The position numbers and the translations under genes were made by a program. A stretch of DNA of 6,258 nucleotides from CAZJNX01 sp964547415. GTDB taxonomy: Bacteria; Pseudomonadota; Alphaproteobacteria; Rhizobiales; Amorphaceae. Shown here in pieces: positions 1-6,258 of this stretch (the first letter of the stretch is position 1; each line of letters starts with the position of its first letter). The notes under the pieces are model-generated. The model was not told the DNA's origin, ran no database searches, and saw only the letters and a program-made list of their open reading frames with translations. The stretch is taken from the NCBI GenBank assembly GCA_964547415.1, contig CAZJNX010000249.1, forward strand, positions 1-6,258, in the 5' to 3' direction.

Positions 1-199
1 CGTCCGCCGCGTGTGGCGGGGCGAAGGCCGGACCGTCCGCCCGGGGCGCGGGCGGCCGGGCGGGAGGGACCCCGTCGTGCGCGCCGGGGGCGACGGACGC
101 GGCGGGGTCGGCCGGTCCGCCCGGTGCCGGCGGCGCGCCGGCCCCGTCCGCCGCGTGTGGCGGGGCGAAGGCCGGACCGTCCGCCCGGGGCGCGGGCGG
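1..199 (-). repeat. Direct repeat: two identical 55-bp copies with 144-bp period, in frame
   Basis: Bases 1-55 and 145-199 are identical over all 55 positions, including silent codon positions. Each encodes PPAPRADGPAFAPPHAAD. The offset is 144 bp, exactly 48 codons, so the reading frame is kept. Identity stops sharply at 56 versus 200. The other border cannot be defined because copy 2 (gene order) reaches base 1, so the repeat may be longer or have more copies outside. Perfect identity at third positions points to a recent duplication rather than convergent Pro/Ala composition. Each copy also contains a 7-bp inverted repeat with a 5-base gap (37-55 in the left copy). Confidence 0.92.
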
Positions 200-279
200 G
201 ACGGCCGGCCCGGCGGATGTCGTCGGCGGGGCCGGCGGCGCCGACGGGGCGGGTGCGGGCGGCGGGGCGACGGTGACGC
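1..279 (-). other. Long Pro/Ala-rich linker downstream of ACP2, running off the window edge
   Basis: At least 92 residues after ACP2 contain no recognisable domain. They are mostly Pro and Ala with scattered Gly, Asp and Arg. This is far longer than the roughly 25-residue ACP1-to-KS linker in the same protein. The next item may be another KS, or the polypeptide may be nearing its C-terminus, and the window stops before this can be seen. The stretch contains an exact direct duplication, listed separately. Confidence 0.8.
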
Positions 280-3200
280 CGTGGCGGTCCGCGAGGTGCT
301 CGGCGAGGCGCTCGATGGTCGGGTGGCTGAACAGGATCGTCGGCTTCAGCGTGATGGCGAAGCGGGCGTTGAGGGCGGCGATGAGGTCCACGCTGATGAT
401 GGAGTCGGCGCCGTAGTCGGCGAAGTTGCGGTCGGTCGCGAGGCGCTCGGGCGCCATCTGCAGCGTTTCGGCGACGCAGTGGCGAAGCGCCTCCACGAGG
501 TCGGACAAGGGCTTCGCCCCGGCTGCCGCGACCGCTGCCGCCTCGCGCTCGGCCGGAACGGGCGCGACGATGACGGTGTGGCGGAACTCCTCCGCCCGCT
601 CGCCCCCGAGGCCGTGGAGCGCGGGCTCGGCGAACCCGGCGGCGGCGAGGACGCGGGACCAGCCCGGCGCGTCGAGGAGCGGGGCGTGGGGCAACCGCGC
701 ATCGGTGAAGGCCCACCAGCCGTCGAGTAGGCCGAAGGTGGCGGTGACGAAGTCCGGCAGGGCCGTCATCTCGTAGAGGACGAGCGTGCCTCCCGGCTTC
801 AGGAGGCGCCTCAGCCGCGCGGCGGCCGCCGCGAGGTCCGGGGCCACGTGCACCACGTTGGCCCCGATCGCCACGTCGAAGCCGTGGGGCGGGTAGTCCT
901 GGGGCTCAGGGTCGCGGGCGATGTCGAGAACCCCGAAGGTCGCGAACGGGTAGGCCGCCCCGAACGTGCGCTCACCGTGGAGGGCGAAGGCGCGGGAGAC
1001 GTCCGTGTAGACGTACTCCACGTCCGCGCCGCTCGCGGCGAGGGACGCGAGGACGGCAGCGGACGTGCCGCCCGTCCCCGCCCCCACCTCGAGGACGCGC
1101 ACGGGGCGGCCCGCCCGGGCGTCGACCGCCGCGCGGACGGCGGCCGCCACCTCCGCGTTGCAGCGTGCCGTCAGCCGGTCGCCCCGGTAGATCCCCTCCA
1201 CCAGCGCCATGGAGGAGCCCGGGAACATGACCTCCGTCGCCGGCCGCTCGCCGGCGAGGACCGCGCCGTAGGCCGCCACGCAGGTGGCGAGGAGGCGGAC
1301 GTGGGGGGCGAGATCCGGGTGGGCGCGCACGAACGCGTCCGCCTCCGCCGCCACCTCGGCCTCGGACGGGGGCGGCCCGCCGACGCGGGCGATCAGGTCG
1401 CCGAGGGCGTCGCGGAAACGCCGGTGCCGCGGCGTGACGGCCTCGAGCGCGGCCGCGTTGCGGGCGGCCCAGGCGGCGACCGCGCGGCGGGTCAAGGCGT
1501 CGAGGGCCGCGTGGTCGGCGAGGGCGGCGGCCGCCTCGTCCGCCGCCGCGGCGGCATCCGCCCCGGCACCGGCCGCCGGGCCCGCGGCGACATGGGGCGC
1601 GGCGGCCGATCCGTTCGCCGGCGCCACGGGCGCCGTTGCGGACGGTCGCGCGCCGTCCGCCCCCGGCGTCGGGGGACCGGTCGGCGGAACCGCCCCGTTC
1701 GCGCAGGCGCCCGTTGGCCGGACCGCTTCCGCCGCCAGCGCCTCCGCCGCGAATGGAACGGCCGCACCGTTCGCGTGCGTCGCCGCCGCGCTCGCCGGGG
1801 GCGAAAGGCCCTCCGCCCGCGCCGCCCTCCCCGCGGGTTGCGGACCGTTCGGCCCGGCTTCGGCAGGGGCGGGCCGGCTTCCGGCCGCCGGCACCGTCCC
1901 GACGGCGGCGGGTGGCGCCGCCCCGTTCGCCGAAGCCGCCGCCGCAGGCGGAGCCGGCACCGCCGGGACAGCGGGCGGCGTGACGGCGGGGGCCGGCGGC
2001 CGGGCCGCGTCCGCCGGCGCGGTGCGGACGCCGAGCATCTTCAGGACGTGGTCCTCCGCCTTCAGGACGAGGACCTGCGGGTGGTCGCCGGCGAGGACCT
2101 GCTCGAACGCGGCGATCCCCTCCGCCGTCCGGATCGGGTGGACGCCGCGCCGCGCGAGCCGCGCCTGGTAGGCGGGATCCGCGACGCGGCCGACCTCGCC
2201 CCACAGGCCCCAGTTGACCACCCGCACCCGGCAGCCGAGCCGCGCCGCCGCCACGCGCGCGTAGGCGTCCTTGAAGGCGCAGCCCGCCACATAGTTGGCC
2301 TGGCCCCCGTTGGCGGCGAACGAGTTGGCCGAGGAGAACAGGGCGAGCCAGTCGAGCGGCTCGCCCGCGAGCGCCTCCACGAGGTTTTCCGTGCCCGCCG
2401 TCTTCACGTCGAGGGCGGCGCGGAACGTCGCCTCGTCCATGCGCTCGAGGCTCCGGTCGTCCATGACGATCGCCGAGTGGATCGCGCCGCGGACCGGGCC
2501 GAGGGCCGCGCGCACCTCGGCGACGGCGCGGCGCATGTCGGCAAGGTCGCGGGCGTCGGCGCGGAAGAAGGCGATCCGCCCGCCGTGGGCGGCGATCCGC
2601 GCCGCGCGCGCCCCGTCCGGCGGCGTGCGGCCGAGGAGGGCGACGCGGGCGCCGTGGGCGGTGGCGAGATGGTCCGCCACCTGAAGGCCGATGCCGCCCG
2701 CACCGCCGAGGATCAGGTAGACGCCGTCCCGCCGGAACGGGTTCTCGTCCACGAGCGGGGCGACCGGCTCCAGCGTGCGCACGAAGCGCATGCCGTCCCG
2801 CCAGGCGATCCCGTGGCCGCCCGGATCGCCCGGGTCGGCGAGGGCGGCGGCGAGGTCCCCCGGCCCCGCGAGGGTAAGGCAGGCGACCGACCAGGCCGGG
2901 CATTCCCGCGCCGCGACCCGGGCGAGGCCCATGGCCGCCGCCACCCACGGCGTCGGCTCCCCGTCCGGGCAGAGCGCGAGGACCGTGATCGCGAACGGCG
3001 CCACGGCCTTCTCCCGGGCGAGCGCCTTCAGGGTCCGGAAGAGGTCGAGGGGGGCGTCCGGCCCCTCCGCGCAGGCGAACACCAGCCGGTCGGCGGACGG
3101 GTCGGCGGCGGCGCCCGGCGCGAGGCGCCCCGCGCCCGCAAGGGCGGCGACGAGCGGCGCCTCCAGCGGGTCGCCCGGCGCGACGGACAGGAGCGTGCGC

Positions 3201-6200
3201 CCGTCGGGGGGCGCGGCGGGCGGGGCGGGCGTCGCCGTCCAGGCCGGGGCGAAGAAGGGCGGCAGGACGGTCGCCTGGCGGACACGGCCCGCAAGGTCGC
3301 GGAAGACGACGAGGGGCGCGCCGGCGTCGTCGGTGATCGCCACGTCGAAGCGGGCGATGCCCGGCTCGGTGCCGTCGTCGAGGCGGCGGGCGTGGATCCG
3401 GCACGCGCCCGCGGGCGCCCCGAGGATGTCGACCGATCCGACGGAGAAGGGGAGCATGAGCGTCGGCGGGCCGACGTCCATGAGGCTCGCGGTGAGCTGG
3501 AGGGCGGCGTCGAGGAGGCCCGGGTCGAGGGGGAGGCCGCCGAAGGGGCCGGCCGCCCGCGCCGTGGCCGTCGCCTCCGTCCCCGAAACGGCGAACGTCT
3601 CGATGGTCCGGAACGCCGGGCCGTAGTCGAGCCCGCGCGCCGACAGGCGGCCATAGAGCTTTGCCGCCGGCTCCCCGGGCGGCGGCGCGCCGGCGGCCGC
3701 TGCGCCGCCGGCGGGAGCGCCCGCCACCATGGTGCCGCTCGCGTGGACGACGCCGTCCCGCACGAGCTCGAGGGAGAGGGACGGCTCGCCCGGCCGCACC
3801 ACGAACTCGGCCGACAGGCCGTCGCCGTCGGCGACGAGGGGGCGGCGCCAGGTGAGGGCCTCGACCCGGAGCGGCCGGGAAAGGCCGAGCCGATCGGCCG
3901 CCTCGGCGGCGAGGACCAGGGAGGCGACGCCCGGCAGCGTCGGCTCGCCGGCGACGCGGTGGTCCGCGAGGAGCGGCGCCGCCCGCGCCACCGCCACCGG
4001 CCAGCGCGCCTCGGCGGCGAGCGTCGGCACCGCCTCGCCGAGGAGGCCGGTGGCGGTCGCGCGGCTCCGGGCGGGCGCGTCGGGGAGCCAGTGGCGCTCG
4101 CGCAGGAAGGGGTAGGTGGGAAGGGCGATCCGCCGCCGCCGCTCCCCGGCGTGGAGAGCCGCCCAGTCGACCCGGCCGCCGGCCGCCCACAGGCGCGCCA
4201 GCGCGTCGATGTCCCGCCGCGCCACCGCCCGCTCAACGTCGGCGGGATCGGGCCGCCCGTCCCCGCCCGGGCGCAGCGGCTCCGCAAGGCGGGCCATGAG
4301 GTCGGCGAGGTCACGCACCACGAGGGCGGCGCGCACCTCCATCGCCTCGCGGCCGACCGCGAGGGTGTAGGCGAGGTCGGCGACGTCGACCGGGGTCTCC
4401 TCCAGGAAGGCGTGGAGGTTCCGCGCGAGGACGGAAAGCCGCTCCTCGCTCCGCGCCGACAGGGGCACGAGGAAGGGGCCGGCGGACGGCGTGGCGGGCG
4501 GGGCTTCCGGCGGCTCCTCCAGCACGAGGTGGACGTTGGCCCCGCCCGCGCCGAAGGAGCTGAGGCCGGCGCGACGGACGCCGCCCGCCGGGACGGGCCA
4601 GGGCGCGGCCTCGGCCTGGACGCGGAAGGGGCCGGCCGAAAAGTCGATCTTCGCGTTGGGCGGGTCGGCGTGGAGGGAGGGGACCAGCTCGCCCTCGCGG
4701 AGCTGGAGGACGACCTTGGTGAGACCGGCGATCCCCGCGGCCGCCTCGAGGTGCCCCACGTTGGACTTCACCGACCCGACGGCGCACGGCGCCCGGCCCC
4801 GGCCGACCCGGCGGAAGACCTCCGCGAGGCCGGAAAGCTCGATGGGGTCGCCGAGGCTCGTGCCGGTGCCGTGGCACTCGACGTAACCGATCGTGTCCGG
4901 ATCGACCCCGGCGCGGGCGATCGCGGCCTCGGCCACCGCGGCCTGGGCGTCCGGGTTCGGCACCGTGTAGCCCGCCGTCTTGCCGCCCGCGTTCATGGCC
5001 GAGCCGCGGATGACGGCGAGAATCCGGTCCCCGTCGGCGCGGGCGGCGGCGAGCGGCTTCAGGACGACGACGCCCACTCCCTCCCCTTGCACGAACCCGT
5101 CCGCGTTCTCGCCGAACGCCCGGCAGGCCGGCCCCTTCGACAGCATCCCCGCCCGGGAAAGCTCCAGCGGCTGCTGGGGGTGGAGGACGAGGTTGACCCC
5201 GCCCGCGAGCGCGGCCCCGCACGCGCCCCGGCGGAGGCTCTCGCAGGCGAGGTGCACGGCCGCGAGGGAGGCCGAGCAGGCCGTGTCGACGGCAAGGCTC
5301 GGGCCGGTGAAGTCGAACAGGTAGGAGACGCGGTTCGCCACCGACCAGTGGTTGGACTGGACGAGGAGGCCCGCGTCCACCGCGTCCATCCCGACGAGGC
5401 GATAGGGGGCGTGCATGACGCCCGCGAAGACGCCCACGTCGCCGCGCCCGCGGGTGGCGGCCTTGAGGCTTTCACGGGTGTACCCGGCATCCTCGAGCGC
5501 CGCCCAGGCCGTCTCCAGGAAGAGGCGCTGCTGCGGGTCGAGGAGCTTCGCCTCCCGCGGCGAGATGCCGAAGAAGAGGGGGTCGAAGGCGTCCACGTCC
5601 TCGATGAAGCCGCCGAAGCGGGTGACGCTGCGGTCCTTCCGGTCGGGATCGACGGTCGCCGTCCAGTCCCACCGGTCCGGCGGCACCTCGCCGATCCCGT
5701 CCCGCCCCGCCTTCAGCGCTCGCCAGAAGGCGGCGACGTCCACCGCGCCCGGATAGCGGCCGGCGATGCCGACGATGGCGATGCCCTCGTCGGACGGCGC
5801 GGACGGTGCGGGCGCTCGCGCGTCCCCCTCCGGCTCGGGCTCCGGCTCCGGCCCCGGCGCGAGGCGCGACAGGTGCGCGGCGAGGGCCGACAGCGTCCGG
5901 TGCTCGAACAGGGCGGTGGCGGGCAGGGCGGGAAAGCGGCGCTGCAGGGAGCGGGTGATCGCGTTGACGAGGAGGCTGTCGATCCCGAACGCCTCGTATG
6001 TGGCGTCCGGGTCGAGATCGCCCGGCGCCTTGTGGAGGATCGCGCCCACCTCCTCCCGGAGCCAGTCGAGGAGCGCGGACGGCTCGCTCCCCGGCGCGGG
6101 AGCGGGCGCGGGAGCGGGCGCCGGTGCAGGGCGTGGCGCCCGGTCGCCGGTCGCCGCCGTCTCGGCCGCCGCCGACCAGTGCCGCTCGCGGGCGAACGGG

Positions 6201-6258
6201 TAGCCCGGCAGGGGCACGCGCCGCGGGGCGAGGGGGGCGAAGGCGGAGATCCAGTCCA
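1..6258 (-). CDS. Trans-AT type I modular polyketide synthase, internal fragment (both ends missing)
   Basis: This is a multidomain megasynthase that builds a polyketide on carrier-protein-bound thioesters, probably in the cytoplasm. One minus-strand frame is open without a stop from 6256 to 2, about 2,085 residues. Domain motifs checked at the codon level all fall in this frame: both ACP serines, the KS Cys-His-His, DH His and Asp, KR Lys-Ser-Tyr, and the cMT SAM loop. I therefore see no frameshift. Domain order is [KS tail]-ACP-KS-DH-KR-cMT-ACP. The KS-to-DH stretch is only about 185 residues and has no acyltransferase domain, so malonyl units must come from a separate AT, which defines the trans-AT class. 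The true start codon and stop codon lie outside the window. Codon use is uniformly G/C-ending. Product and organism are not recognisable from the fragment. Confidence 0.97.
280..515 (-). other. Acyl carrier protein domain 2 (ACP2) of the complete module
   Basis: This domain holds the extender and then the product of the KS-DH-KR-cMT module. About 78 residues run from LSDLVEALRHCVAETLQM to LAEHLADRHG. The phosphopantetheine motif is DYGADSIISVD, with Ser at codon 401-403 (residue 1952). The ITLKPTILFSHPTIERLAEHL region supplies helices III-IV. The residue six after the Ser is Leu, so the Trp mark of beta-branching ACPs is absent. It is a single ACP rather than a tandem pair. The expected cargo after full processing is an alpha-methyl, alpha,beta-unsaturated thioester. 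Confidence 0.95.
565..1559 (-). other. C-methyltransferase domain (cMT), SAM-dependent, predicted active
   Basis: This domain transfers a methyl from S-adenosylmethionine to the alpha carbon of the beta-ketoacyl-ACP, before KR and DH act. About 330 residues. The helical N-terminal part (LDALTRRAVAAWAARN...) leads to the family signature EVMFPGSSMALVEGIYRGD near 1175-1232. SAM motif I is LEVGAGTGGTS, with its Glu and glycine loop at 1067-1090 (Glu is residue 1723). The His in GANVVHVAPDL (848-850, residue 1803) and the Glu in LVLYEMT (770-772, residue 1829) are where structurally studied PKS C-methyltransferases place their His-Glu catalytic pair. The late LLDGWWAFTDARLPHAPLLDAPGW run is also typical. 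Placement between KR and ACP is the common trans-AT order. Confidence 0.95.
1560..2029 (-). repeat. Long Ala/Pro/Gly-rich KR-to-cMT linker with five degenerate ~26-residue repeats
   Basis: About 157 residues between KR and cMT have no recognisable fold and are mostly Ala, Pro and Gly. An Asn-Gly anchor (usually ANGA) recurs five times, with its Asn codons at 1925-1927, 1847-1849, 1769-1771, 1697-1699 and 1613-1615. The steps are 78, 78, 72 and 84 nt, i.e. 26, 26, 24 and 28 residues, always in frame. Between anchors, Arg-Pro or Pro-Pro recurs about two-thirds of the way through each unit (GSRP, LSPP, AVRP, GARP). I read this as an old, diverged tandem repeat acting as a disordered spacer. No carrier-protein Ser motif is hidden in it. 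Confidence 0.6.
2030..3264 (-). other. Ketoreductase domain (KR), predicted B-type, with Cys at the tetrad Asn position
   Basis: This domain reduces the beta-ketone to a hydroxyl using NADPH. The N-terminal structural half starts at FFAPAW and spans about 3264-2750. The catalytic half starts at YLILGGAGGIG, where the nucleotide-binding glycines are at 2687-2707. The catalytic Lys is in DVKTAG (2402-2404, residue 1285), Ser in FSSANSF (2330-2332, residue 1309) and Tyr in GQANY (2291-2293, residue 1322). The K-to-S (24) and S-to-Y (13) spacings match classical PKS KRs. Four residues after Tyr, the classical Asn is Cys (2279-2281). MDD at 2456-2464 takes the place of the LDD fingerprint, predicting a B-type (D-configured) alcohol. 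NWGLWGEVG and the YVAGCAFKDAYA stretch resemble trans-AT KRs as I remember them. No ACP or ER follows directly. Confidence 0.94.
3265..4087 (-). other. Dehydratase domain (DH), predicted active
   Basis: This domain removes water from the beta-hydroxyacyl chain on ACP2 to give an alpha,beta-double bond. It is a double-hotdog fold of about 270 residues. The N-terminal hotdog has the HxxxGxxxxP signature in DHRVAGEPTLPG, with catalytic His at residue 766 (codon 3959-3961) and the motif Pro at 3932-3934. The C-terminal hotdog has LDYGPAFR near 3611-3630 and the DxxxQ signature in LLDAALQ, with catalytic Asp at 3509-3511 (residue 916) and Gln at 3497-3499. Pyran synthases and double-bond-shifting DH-like domains deviate at the Pro or the Asp. 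Both are intact here, so a normal dehydration is the best call. The domain ends near VVFRDLAGRVRQA. Confidence 0.93.
4088..4514 (-). other. KS-flanking AT-docking linker ending in LPTYPF motif; no AT domain
   Basis: About 140 residues connect the KS to the DH. They include an alpha/beta KS-to-AT adaptor remnant (FLVPLSARSEERL ... VDVADLAYTLAVGREAMEVRAALVV) and end in RRRIALPTYPFLRERHW. The LPTYPF...HW part is at 4088-4123. A cis-AT module would hold about 300 extra residues here with a GHSxG active site. Neither that length nor that motif is present. In trans-AT synthases this region is the flanking subdomain proposed to help position the freestanding acyltransferase. It is the main evidence for class assignment. 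Confidence 0.88.
4515..5790 (-). other. Ketosynthase domain (KS), predicted active, trans-AT type
   Basis: This domain accepts the chain from ACP1 onto a Cys and condenses it with malonyl on ACP2, extending the backbone by two carbons. About 425 residues (157-580) start at EGIAIVGIAGRYPGA and end at LSSFGAGGANVHLVLEE. The full catalytic triad is present: Cys in DTACSAS (codon 5276-5278, residue 327), His in ECHGTGTSLGDP (4871-4873, residue 462) and His in KSNVGHLEAAAG (4751-4753, residue 502). Non-elongating KS0 domains usually lack the HGTGT His, so this one is expected to elongate. Trans-AT KS domains group by the structure of the incoming chain, so the phylogeny of this domain would predict the upstream beta-carbon state. 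That cannot be done by eye. Confidence 0.97.
5791..5864 (-). repeat. Pro-Glu linker between ACP1 and KS, built on a 6-bp repeat
   Basis: A short linker of about 25 residues separates ACP1 from the KS. It contains Pro-Gly followed by four Pro-Glu pairs, encoded by five 6-bp units at 5828-5857 (ctccgg, ctcggg, ctccgg, ctccgg, ccccgg on the plus strand). One unit carries a silent change and the last changes Glu to Gly. Repeats of this kind expand and contract by slippage and act as semi-rigid spacers. Confidence 0.75.
5865..6085 (-). other. Acyl carrier protein domain 1 (ACP1), upstream module
   Basis: This domain carries the growing chain on a 4'-phosphopantetheine arm. About 73 residues (roughly 58-130) form the usual four-helix ACP, with the attachment motif FGIDSL. 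The modified Ser is residue 94 (codon 5975-5977). The downstream LPATALFEH.TL..LAAHL segment is the standard helix III-IV region. The position six residues after the Ser is Ile, not the Trp typical of ACPs that recruit HMG-synthase beta-branching cassettes, so no beta-branch is predicted here. ACP1 directly follows the upstream KS tail, which makes its module a minimal KS-ACP unit in cis, and it hands its chain to the KS that follows. Confidence 0.93.
6086..6175 (-). repeat. Pro/Ala linker before ACP1, with a 12-bp tandem repeat
   Basis: This is a flexible interdomain linker of about 30 residues joining the upstream KS tail to ACP1. Its core is alternating Pro-Ala (about six pairs), encoded by a 12-bp unit, gcgcgggagcgg on the plus strand. 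The unit occurs twice in perfect tandem at 6094-6105 and 6106-6117, followed by a 4-base partial match. Such linkers give ACPs freedom to move between catalytic domains, and no catalytic motif is present. Confidence 0.8.
6176..6257 (-). other. C-terminal tail of upstream module: post-KS linker with LPGYPF motif
   Basis: Residues 1-27 read as an Asp-Trp, an Arg-Arg-Val-Pro stretch and LPGYPFARERHW. This is the conserved segment that closes the linker wrapping back over a ketosynthase (or KS-AT) in type I PKSs. The same segment recurs downstream as LPTYPFLRERHW at 4088-4123, after this module's own KS. An upstream KS therefore almost certainly lies just beyond the right edge. No DH, KR or MT motif separates this segment from ACP1. 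Whether the missing KS is active or a non-elongating type, and whether an AT is present, cannot be seen. Confidence 0.85.

Noticed and set aside
37..55. Inverted repeat (7-bp arms, 5-base gap) that could look like a terminator hairpin
   Set aside because: It lies inside the open PKS frame, is pure GC without a T tract, and recurs as part of the duplicated coding unit. A terminator is not supported.
1560..2029. Possible degenerate ACP or enoylreductase between KR and cMT
   Set aside because: No GxDSL-type serine motif and no ER nucleotide-binding motif appear. The composition is that of a disordered linker.
1284..2171. Long plus-strand open frames, such as this Ala-rich one and others near 2775-3626 and 5766-6203
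   Set aside because: They are antisense shadows of the PKS. Their low-complexity Ala/Arg/Ser/Pro translations have no recognisable fold, and there is no reason to prefer them over the motif-bearing minus frame.
972..4190. Very long alternative minus-strand open frame (over 1,000 codons)
   Set aside because: It is Arg/Gly/Pro-rich with no domain motif and lies one frame off the PKS frame, which carries all catalytic signatures. Stops are rare in all frames because of the GC bias.
4088..4514. Possible acyltransferase domain between KS and DH
   Set aside because: The interval is about 140 residues, less than half the length an AT needs, and no GHSxG motif is present. It fits the AT-docking linker of trans-AT modules.
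280..6085. Beta-branching (HMG-synthase cassette) at either ACP
   Set aside because: The Trp six residues after the phosphopantetheine Ser that marks such ACPs is Ile in ACP1 and Leu in ACP2.
1..6258. Promoters, ribosome binding sites, tRNA or rRNA genes, CRISPR arrays, insertion sequences
   Set aside because: The window is continuous coding sequence of one gene. I saw no intergenic gap, no spaced palindromic repeat array, no transposase and no RNA gene signature on either strand.

Overview
The whole window is the interior of one very large gene read on the minus strand: a trans-acyltransferase (trans-AT) type I modular polyketide synthase (PKS). A single minus-strand frame, with codons beginning at positions congruent to 1 mod 3, stays open from base 6256 to base 2. 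It covers about 2,085 residues, with no stop and no start that has to be chosen. The gene enters at base 6258 and leaves at base 1, so both ends are missing. Residue 1 below means the codon at 6256-6254.

In gene order (right to left): the tail of an upstream module, ending in a post-KS LPGYPF-type motif (6176-6257); a Pro/Ala linker; an acyl carrier protein (ACP1, about 5865-6085); a short Pro/Glu linker; then one complete module. That module is a ketosynthase (KS, about 4515-5790), a KS-flanking AT-docking linker with no AT domain (about 4088-4515), a dehydratase (DH, about 3265-4087), a ketoreductase (KR, about 2030-3264), a long repetitive Ala/Pro/Gly/Asn linker (about 1560-2030), a C-methyltransferase (cMT, about 565-1560) and a second ACP (ACP2, about 280-515). 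A long Pro/Ala linker with an exact 55-bp direct duplication runs off the left edge (1-275).

The catalytic residues I could check are present in every domain, except that the KR has Cys where the classical tetrad has Asn. Read as a line, the KS accepts the chain from ACP1 and adds a malonyl unit supplied by a separate AT. The cMT puts a methyl on the alpha carbon, the KR reduces the beta-ketone and the DH removes water. The expected product on ACP2 is an alpha-methyl, alpha,beta-unsaturated thioester. The unit before it seems to be a bare KS-ACP with no beta-carbon processing domain in cis.

The DNA is extremely GC-rich, with third codon positions almost all G or C, which creates long meaningless open frames on both strands. 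This fits a high-GC bacterium. Trans-AT PKSs occur in several proteobacterial and other lineages, and I cannot name the genus. No promoter, RNA gene, mobile element or CRISPR array is visible, as expected inside one coding sequence. The system is a natural-product assembly line whose product cannot be read from this fragment. The least ordinary features are the repeat-bearing linkers.
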